From Topomyia yanbarensis (lineage: Eukaryota; Arthropoda; Insecta; Diptera; Culicidae), in NCBI RefSeq assembly GCF_030247195.1, contig NC_080670.1, positions 97,748,666-97,812,665 of the forward strand: a stretch of DNA of 64,000 nucleotides, in the 5' to 3' direction. The notes beneath the pieces were generated by a model that worked only from the letters and a program-made list of their open reading frames with translations, was not told the origin of the DNA and searched no databases. Shown piece after piece: positions 11,720 to 22,164 of this stretch; within the stretch, counting starts at the first letter, position 1; every line of letters starts with the position of its first letter. The position numbers and the translations under genes are program-made.

Positions 11720-13088
11720 TTAAAGCCACCCGTCTGATGGTCGTTTCCTTCCGCTGGGGTGCAAAGCAAGCACTTCGGCCTCTGCGTGCAGTCTCTCGCA
11801 AGATGGCCCGTCTCTCCGCATTTCCAGCACATCCCGGATCTGTCCGGGCCTTTGCAAGCCCCTGCTAAATGTCCAAAGCCTAAACATTTGAAGCATTTCT
11901 CTGCTTGTTTGTTTACTCGTGGGGCGGCTCTCAGTAGGCATCTCGACCATCCAACTGTAACCTTACCTACCTCCAGTGCCTTGTCTGCAGCGGTTACCGG
12001 TAAACGTATCATCGCTATCTGCGTTCCTCCGTATCCCTTCCTTAACCGGATCGTCATGTGCACCTCGCCCAGTTTGCACTGCTGCTTCATAGCACCTCTC
12101 AGCTCGTCTTCCGTCGTTATTTCGTCGAGGTCTTTGCACACGATTACCATCTCCGGGCTTAAGGCTTTAACTTCTGCCTTTCCACCCATTGATTTAGTTA
12201 TAGTCTCCTGCAAGGCAGAGCTACTAGTCGTAGTATTCTTCTTAAGCTCGAGGAGCATCTCATTTTTTTTGGGTACGCCTGACTCTTAACACGTTTTCCC
12301 CCAAATCTTTCAGCTCCGGGTCCTCTCTGACCTTTTTGAGCAGTGCTGCGTACGTAGTCTCGTCATTTGCTTTGACGAGCACGGCTTCTCCCTTAGGCGC
12401 CTTCTGACGAGCCGAGGGTTCTGATTTCCTCTTCTGCTCCCCTTTTCGCTCCTCCTTCTTTTTTTGCTGTTTCCCGCGTTTCTCCTTCCGACCTACAACG
12501 GTGCTCCAGCTTTCACCCTGTAAGGTGGCGTCCTTTTCTTCGGCAGCAACAGCATCCTCGAGCGTCTGCCTCTTTGACCCGCCTGGTCTTTCTTCTCCTG
12601 GTAAGGATCATGTCCTCTTTGGAGTTATGGGAACTGGCGTGTTCTCCACTCCAATCTGCCTCTCCTTACCCTGTTTCGGAGGGGCTAGGAGGATAGTGGC
12701 CTTAGCCGACGCGGATGCTCGCTCAGCTGAATCTGCCCTCTGCGTTGCCGTATCGTACTCTTTCACGGCAGACAGTAGCGCCTTCCGGATTTTGATGACC
12801 ATCTCCTTAATGTCTTTGTGGACATTGTTTCTCATGTCCACGAACTTGTGGAGCTCCTCCACCAAGTGCCTCGCTACCACTACCTTTGGCGTTTGTGGGG
12901 TGTAGCTCCTTCCGCTCTGCTCCGGCTGTTTTTTGTTGCTGCTGTTGCTGTTGCTGCGGCTTCCCCTCCTCCTGCTCTTGCTGGGTGACTTCAGCTACTA
13001 TTGGTGGTGGTGACCTCACCAACCCACCTCTGGCAAACGGATTTGCCGTGCCTGCTCCATTTATATCGGTTGCTTGTTGTTTCTCCAT
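11680..13088 (-). pseudogene. ORF1 (Gag-like) of the Waldo-like element, two A-run slips and one stop
   Basis: This is the nucleic-acid-binding ORF1 protein. The ATG at 13088 opens MEKQQATDING, then a Gln-rich run coded by CAG/CAA repeats. A run of six A (minus strand; T at 12929-12934) shifts the frame; one base fewer would rejoin it to the helical segment ARHLVEELHKFVDMRNNV. A single TGA at 12608-12610 interrupts it, after which a Lys/Glu-rich linker continues in frame. A run of eight A (T at 12263-12270) shifts it again into MLLELKKN. The C terminus carries three knuckles typical of R1-clade ORF1: CFKCLGFGHLAGAC, CWKCGETGHLARDC, and CLLC-x8-H-x5-C. Full span is about 469 codons. Confidence 0.85.
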
Positions 13089-13763
13089 TTTATTTTATTG
13101 GGTCCCAACTCCGGGCCGCTATCTTCACTCGCTGCACATAGTCGCCTCTCGCGATCCCATGCCGAAAAGCAGCAGAGGGTTGACACCATCTCTCATGGGG
13201 AGTAGTGTTCTGAGCCGGATCGGCGTAAATCGGGAATGCTTCAACCGAACCTAGTACCACCAACCAAATGATGGCGAGTTTCGAACGTACCCGGAGACCT
13301 GCCAGGGTTTTGTTGGAACGGAGGCAGCCATGCTGTTAGCCCACTCGCCATTTCAAGTCGGTGTCATCCTTCCTTACTCAGGGAGTAGAACAGCACGCCT
13401 GTCAGCCCTAAGTCGCCATCCTTTTCGTCATCCGTGTCCAGTCCGTTGCCGTTCGCCATGGCCAGTATACCATAATCAAGATGTTACTGGCGTCGATCCT
13501 GATGTGCCGGTTGGCACTCCGGTTGGGCTAGTGTGCTTTTATTGCCCAGATCTTAGATTATTGGAATCTTAGGATCTTAGCAGAAGCGGCACAAACTCGC
13601 TTCGTCGGAGCTGCTTTCGGAGTTATGGCTTTTTTTAGAGGTTCAGAAGAGCCCAATCTTAGCCCCACCATATATTAGCAAAACTCCCCAACTCGCAGTA
13701 GGGCTGTGGGGGGGGGTTCGTTAGGCCCCTAGACTCCTGTCCTTCCTGTCCCTGCTGCCCCCC
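13089..13763 (-). other. 5' UTR of the Waldo-like element
   Basis: On the minus strand about 675 bases lie between the CATACA repeat and the ORF1 start. It begins with a G-rich stretch (GGGGGGCAGCAGGGACAGG) and ends in AATAAAATAAA just before the ATG. There are no open frames of note. It should contain the element's internal promoter, but no specific motif is visible. Confidence 0.6.
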
Positions 13764-13790
13764 TGTATGTATGTATGTATGTATGTACGT
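13764..13790 (+). repeat. Short (TGTA)6 separating two retrotransposons
   Basis: Six TGTA units sit between the 5' end of the 7591-13763 element and the 3' end of the 13791-15319 element. It is the remnant of the microsatellite in which both landed. Confidence 0.85.
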
Positions 13791-14039
13791 TTATTTTTTA
13801 CAATGGAGAAGACCTTTATGTCCTAGCCCAGTACACGTGCTAACGGTAGGGTCCAATCTACCACACTGGGTGCACTGGGGGCGTGTCGGACTCGAATGGT
13901 GACCAGCCATTAATACCGACTAAACTCCATTGGGCTCCGCCATCATTCCTCCCAGGAACTACCTCTCGGTATTACTTCTGGGGGGCTGGCTGTACTGAAT
14001 GTACTCATTCACTCTCACTCACGCGATCATACATCCTGT

Positions 14040-14482
14040 ATGAGGCTTACTTGGGTGCTCTCTCAATCACACTTTGATTCACTCTCAAACACTCCCACAT
14101 GAGGCTGACTTTTGTGCTCACCTTTTACGTTCCATGCGAGGCTGACTTGTGTGCTCACCTTACTCATTCCTTGCTAGGCTTACTTTTGTGCTCGCCCTAC
14201 CCATCCATGTGAGGCTGACTTGGGTGCTCACCCTATCACCTGATTCACTCTCAATCGTGCCACTCTATTGTACCTTTGTCACTCCCTCTGGCATCCCATG
14301 TGGGACATTTTTCTTAGGCCCCACTTCTGACATACCATGCGAGGCTGACTTGTGTGCTCACCTTTTTCATTCCTTGCTAGGCTGACTTTTGTGCTAGCCT
14401 CCACCAACCTGTGAGGCTGACTTTTATGCTCACCCTTAACATGCAGTGTGAGACTGACTTGGATGCTCACCCTTTCACTCCT
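14040..14482 (-). repeat. 37-bp tandem repeats in a retrotransposon 3' UTR
   Basis: On the plus strand GAGGCTGACTTGTGTGCTCA-like units recur near 14043, 14103, 14140, 14177, 14213, 14341, 14378, 14413 and 14450, mostly 35-37 bp apart, with one larger gap at 14250-14340. Confidence 0.85.
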
Positions 14483-14718
14483 CTGCCACGCCATGAGGCA
14501 TCGATAGCTTAGTTCCAACATACTACGCTACGACCCTCCCGTCTTGGCATGAGGCAGTCCACTTATACGCCTATACACTCACTCTTCTGTCTTGCTTCGG
14601 GGTGGCTGGGTTTACCCCTTACGCGGTTGCCATTCGCTGCACCAAACCTGCCTCGGCATGAACAGACCATTCACTGCCTTTTTTGCGCTTGGCCTTTTTC
14701 GCTCCAGCTAACCAATCA

Positions 14719-15319
14719 CTAGTTAGCCGTGCCCGTCGTCTGTTGCTCGGTTCGCCAGATTACCTGTAGCCTACTGGCAATCTGGATGGTAGTAGCCGAG
14801 ACTGCGTTCCACTTCTCCACCGATTGACACATCCGCTGAGTAAGGGTATCAGGGGTTGTGTCCCAGCCATAGACGTCAAGCATTGCTCTTCTTTCGACGT
14901 CGAACCGATGACATACGAACAGTATGTGTTCGGCAGTTTCGTCTACACCTGGGCAGTCCGGGCAGACTGGGACCTCCGCGTGCCCGAACCTGTGGAGGTA
15001 CTGTCGGAAACAGCCATGGCCTGACAGGAATTGTGTCAGGTGGAAGTGAACTTCCCCACCCAGCTCGATATGCTAGGTATCAGCCGGTGGGTCCACCTAC
15101 CTTTCGAGGAGTTGTCCCACTCACGCTGCCATCTGGCGACCGAGGTCACCCTGGTGCGCTCGCGGGCTCCCCTATTTCTACGTAGCTCAAAGCGCTCCTC
15201 ATCTTCCCGAATGACCAGCCCGACTGGCATCATGCTCGCTATCACGCAGGATGCATCGTGTGATACCGTGCGGTAGGCAGATATCACTCTGAGGCACATC
15301 ACGCGGTAGGTGCTCTCGG
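14719..15319 (-). pseudogene. ORF2 C-terminal fragment of the second Waldo-like element
   Basis: The minus-strand reading STYRVMCLRVISAYRTVSHD aligns with the same region of the neighbour (VRVASAYRTISSE). A one-base loss near 15058 shifts the frame. The other frame then gives FHLTQFLSGHGCFRQYLHRF, the zinc knuckle CPDCPGVDETAEHILFVC, and a tail ending in GTAN and stop at 14719-14721. The 5' part is missing because of truncation. Confidence 0.82.
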
Positions 15320-16294
15320 TGTATGTATGTGTGTGTATGTGTGTATGTGTGTGTATGTGTGTGTGTATGTGCGTATGTGTCAAATAATGTCACTCATTTT
15401 TCTCAGAGATGACTGGACCGATTTGCCCAAACTTAGTCTCAAATGAAAGGTGCAACCTTCCCATCGGCTGCTATTGAATTTTGGATCGATCGGAATTCTG
15501 GTTCCGGAATTACGGGTTTCAGAGTGCGGCCACACAGAAATTTCTCATATAAACTATAGGAAAAATTAAAAATAGAATTTTTATTTTTGATGCTAAATGT
15601 GTTCAAGATGCATGAAACGTCGAGATTTGATGCAAACTCGAAACAAATTTGACGACGATTCACTTTTTGGATTTTGGCACATTTTTGCCTTTTTCATATA
15701 GAAAGGTTATGCAATCACTCTGAAAAACGTCAACCTAATCCCGGAGGGCCAAATTTTTTTTTCGACTCGCATAAAGTTTCTGGATTTTAACAGGGGCGTA
15801 GTTGATGGTTTACGGAGAAGGGTTACACCCCCCCCTCTACTGTTCACTACCCTCCTTTAAAAATCTCCTTAAATCACCCCTCAGACCACCACCCCATCCA
15901 GCCCTCATACCCCTCCCTTTCAACCCCATCATCTTTAAACCACCACTATATCACAAAGCATACCAATTTAAGCTGGGGAGTCGTTCGTTCATGGGACTTT
16001 CGCCCTCCTAACATACCCACCCCCGCATGACAAAATGAGTTAGCAAGCAGATAACATTGATCTAATGCTGATTAGGCTAATGGAGTATGATATTTTTTGT
16101 TTCAAGTGTTTCACCGTCGACAAGTAGCTCATCAAGTTCGTGGCTGGTTTGCCATTGTGTATAAGTGCAAAGTGTACTAAGAATGTAATGGACATTTCCA
16201 CAATTATGTTGAACATAAAAAGCCTTCGTGCCATAGTTTAGAGAAATGAGAAAGGCACAATTGTACCGCTAGGTGGATTAAAACAGGTTTTTGC
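15320..16294 (+). repeat. Culicine head-to-tail repeat array, right part and terminal cap
   Basis: The microsatellite half (TG/TGTA, 15320-15380) is followed by the usual internal phrases (GTCACTCATTTTTCTCAGAG, ACCGATTTGCCC, CTCAAATGAAAGG) and ends with GGATTTTGGCAC. A new head begins at about 15686 and carries no microsatellite. The array ends at about 16289 with the cap AATGAGAAAGGCACAATTGT...CTAGGTGGATTAAAACAGG and a T-run. GCCTTTCTCAT at the head and ATGAGAAAGGC near the cap form a short inverted repeat. Confidence 0.75.
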
Positions 16295-17529
16295 AGTTTT
16301 TTTGAATTATCTGCCGAAATTGACAATATAGATTAACAATTTATATGTTTTTAGACAGCTTTGACGGATACCTTTCGAACAAGCTATAGATCGGACTATT
16401 ATCAAAAGAGATATTTAACATTAAATGCGGACGAAAGATTTTTATCATTTCCCATTACCAGAAATATGACCAAAAACATGTAATCTATTATTAATGCCAA
16501 AACGGCTTATTTTAGGTCAATAGTATCTTCGGAGAATATAATGGAGGTAATATGCCTTTTCTTTTGGTATTGTGCTTTTGCTGATTAATCCCCCTATGAG
16601 TGAGATATTCTCACAAATTTTCTTGGAAGTGATTATATCGAAATAATGCCTTCAGCAAATTTGTAGCTCTCACTTTTGCGAATAACTTTACTAAAGACTT
16701 CAAATATCTATTTTGAATACTTTAAAAGTTATGGCTTGTTGTTTGTGCATTACTCTTTGTCGCCTATTTATTGTTCAATATAGTAATAATCCATTGAAAT
16801 AAGCCAAACATTATTACGATAAAACGAATTTTGTATTTTATTTTTCTATCCACAACCGCTAGAAATAATCACCGAACACTTCCATGTTGTCTGGAAGGAA
16901 CTTGATAACTTATCAGTGCAAAAATGTTCATTAGTACGAACCTTCTAACTGTAATTTTTCTAACTTATAACCATCGGATCGATCTGAAACATATCGGAAA
17001 ATGAAAGCGAAGTAAATAACTCCAAGCAACAGCGTAGCCAAGAGAAGGTTTTGGGGTTTAACACCATACAACTCCCCCCCCCCCCCCACCACACAAAAAA
17101 ATATTGGATTGAAGTTGAAAATTTATTGATGCGGACTGATTTAATTCAATATTACAATAACAATTATCTGATCCGTACATTGATAACCTGTTGTTGTAAA
17201 CATCATGAGGACTTTTGATAAATTGTCGGAATGGGGTCCTGATATGTAACTGATCTATTGGTCTTGATTTCACAGTTGTCTAATAGCATCAATATCAAAT
17301 TCCTGCCTGAAAACATTCCAATAGAAAATTCCAGAGTTCTGTAATCAATCATAATCCTCAGATTTCTTTTCAAATTGAACTCGCTTTTGTAGAGATGTAG
17401 GGGAGACTGAGGAGACTTGATCTCCTTTTTTATTTTTCAACCCTACTCCGTGGAATGATACAAAAACTAAGTTATTTTTTGTAGTTTTATATTGTTTCTA
17501 GGGTTGACTGATAATCATAACAAATTACA

Positions 17530-17750
<221 letters not shown>

Positions 17751-17892
17751 ATATAATATTATACTGGACATGAGCTATGAGCATTTTTGGAAAACAACAA
17801 AAAAACTGGAAAATTCTTTGATTAGTGGAGACTCGATCCCTAATTTGGGGGCACTTGATTATTTTTTGATAACGTGTTTAAAAGAGCATGTA

Positions 17893-18213
17893 GGGTAATA
17901 AGCCTATTTTTACCCTTTTTCTATTATCATCCTACCCATCTGAAGCCTTTGGTTAGAGCAGCGCCTGCCATCTTTGCTCAACGCATTGGCTCAAATGGTG
18001 TTGCGATTATGGGGGTACTCGATTAGAGTTTTAGCTGCGTTCAAACAGAAGATTTTCACCATAATAAGAGACGAATGACCTTAAGAACTAAAACCTCTAT
18101 AATCGAAATAAAAAATGGCGCCTAATAACAAAGCAAAGAAGCTGAAATAATAAAATTACTAATGAAATAATGTGGTACCCTCCCTAATAGGACAAAAATA
18201 GGTACCTAACCCC
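17893..18213. mobile_element. Possible small TIR element nested in the TA-flanked element
   Basis: The left GGGTAATAAGCCTATTTTTA and the right end, read inverted, GGGGTTAGGTACCTATTTTT, are imperfect inverted repeats. They resemble the ends of the 46311-47516 element (GGGTGATGTGCCTATTATGG). TA precedes the left end; the right flank is not a clean TA. Confidence 0.5.
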
Positions 18214-19223
18214 ATTCAATGTTATAAATGTATTGTGGTATTGATTAAATTGTTGTGATTACATATTACTATTGTTATTGTTACTACATATTACGCATCT
18301 CTCACAAGATTTTTTTACGAATTCCCCAAATCTCTGTGCAATTATTTGAAAGCTGTCGTTATTATGGTTGAGGAACGTCAAATGTGAGATGCACGGTTGC
18401 TACGTATACTGTAGTAAACAATTACAGTTAAGTTTCTGTACGATGAAGCGTTCATTTTTGACAGTATTTTTTTGTTATTTTATGGCACCAATGACTTCAA
18501 TTGTTCTGGTGTGAATTTGGTCATTTTCAGTGGTGTGTATGAAGCATGACGAAGGGGATCAAATCTCCACGAATTTGAAGGGATCAAGTGAACCCATAGC
18601 ATCTATTTCAGCAAACTTTAGTACAAGTATAGTTGAACAAAAAAATCAGCTCAATCATAACATATTCATATAATTGACATTCTCCTGTAATTCTGTATGC
18701 AAAAGTATAGTATGTAGTGAGTGACTTTATCAATTGTATAAAAGTTTGAAAATTTAGAAAATAAATCTTCTTCAGTTCTTCTGAGATTTTTTTCTTTGAA
18801 TCGGTAAAAATTCGGTAACACATGTCCAATTTACTTTTTTGTGTTAACCCTTAAAGGCGCAAAGCATTTTTTTTCAAATTTTCTGAAAATTGTCTAACAG
18901 TTTTAATACGTTACTATGATAATTTTGAGATGTTTTTCGCAATGTTATTTTAAAACAACATTGCGCATTTAAGGGTTAAAGAAACTTATGTTTAGATAAA
19001 GCTGCGCAACTTTCTAGTATATTCGATTAATGTATTCTGATCCGCCTTTGAGTTACAATGATGGGATCAAGTCTCCCCGGGGATCAAGTCTCCTCAGTCT
19101 CCCCTACTGCAATAAGAGTCTTTATTTAATAGAAAGCGAAGTTAAAATTGATTTAATGTCTATAAAACATAGAACTGCTCACCAAAAAATGCATAGCTTT
19201 CAACATTTGCTAAAAATGTTTTT

Positions 19224-19921
19224 GCCTTTCTCATTCACTCTAAAATTCGTCAATCTAATCCCGACCGGGAGGGCCGAGTGTCATATGCCAATCGACTCAG
19301 TTCGTCGAGATCGGAAAATGTCTGTGTGTATGTATGTGTGTATGTGTGTATGTGGAAAAAAATGTGACCTTTGTTAATCGGAGATGGCTGGATAGATTTG
19401 CACAAATGAAATAAAAAATTTTCATAATCAAATTTGTATTTTTGATGCCAAATGACTTTATAATGCATGAAACATTAAGATTTGATGTAAACTCGAAAAA
19501 AATAATGTTTGACAAAAATTGATTTTTTTGGACTTTGGTACATTTTTGCCTTTCTCATATAGAAAGGTTATGCAATCACTCTAAAAATCGTCAATCATAC
19601 CGGCCCGGAGGGAGTATGCAGTGGGGGGTTGCTACTACTAAAATTAAAACTAGTTTAAAATTTCTTAACAAGTTGAAAATTTTCGGCAGGACCCGGACCT
19701 CCCGGATCTTTCTGCATGATCCGCCGCTGGTTTCAAGCGATGTTTCAGTATCAACCCATAGTAACTCAAGATCATGGCTGTCGATCCATTGTATGTATGT
19801 GCAAATCGTACTGAACATGTAATATTCATTTCCACCATTGTATTGAACATAACCAGCCATGGAATCGTAGTTTGGACAAATGAGAAAAGTACAATTGCAC
19901 CACTAGGTAGATTAAAACAGG
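19224..19921 (+). repeat. Culicine repeat insertion, two heads and one cap
   Basis: Heads lie at about 19224 and 19549 (GCCTTTCTCAT) and a cap ends in ATTAAAACAGG at 19921. It sits between T-runs (19219-19223, 19922-19926). The other copy of this segment (about 23668) has the uninterrupted flank with a single T-run, so the ends are directly visible. Confidence 0.85.
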
Positions 19922-20440
19922 TTTTTATTTTGGGAATGCGTCGATTTGAGGCGAAAACGTAGTATGATTAATAACGAGGATAACACTTTCCGAATGTAGA
20001 GAGAAATTTACGAAAAATGACGATTTCCATTTGACTCTAGCAGTTCCTGATCGATTTTGATGAGAATTTGATTTTTGTTGTATGACCAATTATATGTATA
20101 GATCAAATGTTCAAAACAGTAATTTAAGGTCAAGATAACATCATTTTGAAACCGCCAATTTCGGAGGCTTAGTATCTTCGATGAGTTTTACAAACGTTAA
20201 ACAGCACATCATTTGATAAAATAATTGTGACGGTATATCGTCCAAGAAGTATTTATGGTGAATTTTATCAGGTTAATATTCATGACTACAATAAAGTCTC
20301 AACAAATTCGCCAAAGACACGAACTCTGTTACTATTTTCTAAAAAAATAATTCTGCATAATTTTAAAACATCAAAAATCACGGTTTCGGAATTAAGCCGT
20401 TTGGATAGTAAGATCGATTTTCACCAAACCCCTACCAATT

Positions 20441-21320
20441 GTAAAATTGGTATTGTAAAAAAACGTAAGGGCGATACTTCAATGCTGATAGGTGTGACCG
20501 AAAAAGTAAACAATCGCCAAAGGGGCGATACTATCATTTTCTCAATTTCAATAGCAAACACAAATTTTAATTTAATAATTTCAAATACTTCATGGAGTTT
20601 TGGGTTTCGATCACTGAATCACGCAATCTAGGATGTAAAAAACACAATAACTCTTAAATAGGAAATAAAACCAAGTCTGGAAATATTCACTGTTGATTTT
20701 CTTTGAATGGTGTCACTGCTAGTATCGCTTTTTTTCAAGAAAAAGCGTTGATTTCTTAGTTCTCAGTCGGGTTGGAAATTTGAGTAAAGTAAAAAGTAAA
20801 AAAGTAAACGATTCAAAAAAAAAATTCGATTTTTTCGGGCTCAGTACAATATACATAACCCCTTTATGAAAATTCAGTTTTCCCACCACAATGCATTGAT
20901 TGAGGAATTTAGATATTTTATTACCAGAGAATTAGCAATAATTCGTTTGTATGTCTTTTTTTATGGGCCATTTTTTCGCTTTCCCATTGATTTCGTTTGA
21001 GATTTCTAACACTGATGTTGTCCTATGCTGATTTGAGCGATTCTCTGAGTCCTGCCACTATCCCATGTAGTATGTGTTATCAAAAACATCGCGAAGCATC
21101 AAGTTCTAAATGTTCTCAAATGATATAATATCCAAAGAGAGTGATAAGAGTTATAAGAAATGTCTCATCACACTGATAGGTGCATTAAAAGCGTTTTTTA
21201 ATCGATTAACGCAAATAATCGATTATTTCTAAAATAATCGAAAGATCAATAATCGATTACAAGCTTTCGGTATAATCAAGCAAATCGAGTTGCTGCTATC
21301 AATTAATCGAGAGCATAATA
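20441..21320. other. Intergenic DNA with an ATCGAT cluster
   Basis: No gene is recognised. Between 21199 and 21312 the sequence AATCGATTA and close variants occur about five times in 115 bp. The rest is AT-rich. Confidence 0.5.
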
Positions 21321-22085
21321 ATTAATGAAGGGTGTGCGTTGAAAAATAAAGTCGCAGAACAAAAAATATGACAAGACTTCTCCAAATTTTTAAAAATGTG
21401 TCCAGTGACCTTTTTACATTTCTTAGAAAAGAAATGTATAGAATTCGCTCAAACTTTCAAGATTTTTTCCGAGGCCCGAAGGGCCGAGTCTTATATACCA
21501 ATCGACTCAGTTCGATGATTTGGGACAATGTCTGTCTGTGTGTGCATGTAACGGACAAACTGTCATTCGTGTTTCACAGCAATGGCTGGACCGATCTTAT
21601 CCAAACCAACCTGCAATGTTTTCTGCAGAGGTGATAGTACAATTAATAGCCTTCTGTGTGCTTTAATTGTTAAATAAATTTAAAAGTCGCAAGGAAACTT
21701 TTGCACACGATTTTCTCCGTTTCACGTTTCTGTTAGATATGATGTAATGAAAAAACGCTCTAGAATTAATGAAGGGTGTGCGTTGAAAATTGAAGTCGCA
21801 GAATAAGAAATATGACAAGACTTCTACAAATTTTTAAAAATGTGTCCAGTGACCTTTTTACATTTCTTAGAAAAGAAAATTTATAGAATTCGCTCGAACT
21901 TTCAAGATTTCTTGCGAGGCCCGGAGGTCCGAGTAGTATATACCAATCGACTCAGCTCGACGATTTGGGACAATCTCTGTGTGTGTCTGTGTGTGTATGT
22001 AACGAACAAGCTCTCATTCGTGTTTCTCAGCAATGCCTGGACCGATCTTATCCAAACCAATTTTAAATGAAAGGTCAATTACCCA
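21321..22085 (+). repeat. Two direct copies of a variant culicine repeat, 444 bp apart
   Basis: ATTAATGAAGGGTGTGCGTTG starts each copy (21321, 21765; quoted in parts: ATTAATGAAGG, GTGTGCGTTG). Both continue through ACAAGACTTCT, GTGTCCAGTGACCTTTTTAC, GAGGCCCG and a short TG-rich block. The core differs from the main family (ATTTGGGACAAT instead of GATCGGAAAATG). The frames at 21368-21634 and 21840-22070 are translations of this repeat. Confidence 0.8.
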
Positions 22086-22164
22086 GACAGAACGCTATTA
22101 AATGGTTTTTGATTCTGATGTTTAGTTTCTAAGATATAAATGTTTGAAGGTGAAAAAATCGCGT

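Larger units (their letters stand above)
7591..13763 (-). mobile_element. R1-clade (Waldo-like) non-LTR retrotransposon, nearly full length
   Basis: On the minus strand the order is: 5' UTR (13763-13089), ORF1 with zinc knuckles (13088-11680), ORF2 with AP-type endonuclease, reverse transcriptase and a C-terminal CCHC (11719-8814), a 3' UTR with degenerate direct repeats, and a 10-A tail (7600-7591). Both ends abut TGTA/TACA repeats: 7145-7590 at the 3' side and 13764-13790 at the 5' side. From memory, the R1-clade Waldo elements insert in ACAY repeats, and the domain order here (APE, RT, CCHC, no RNase H seen) fits that clade. It is broken by two A-run insertions and a stop in ORF1 and by a deletion in ORF2, but nearly every catalytic motif is readable, so it is a fairly recent arrival. 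Confidence 0.85.
13791..15319 (-). mobile_element. Second Waldo-like element, 5'-truncated, different subfamily
   Basis: Only the ORF2 C terminus and the 3' UTR are present. The 5' truncation point (about 15319) abuts TGTATGTATGTGTG, and the 3' end abuts the 13764-13790 repeat. The 3' UTR differs from that of its neighbour: it carries about nine 37-bp repeats. It has the same orientation and the same kind of target. Confidence 0.8.

Noticed and set aside
8884..12289. Many plus-strand ORFs of 60-180 codons
   Set aside because: They are antisense shadows of the minus-strand retrotransposon, whose frames carry all the catalytic motifs.
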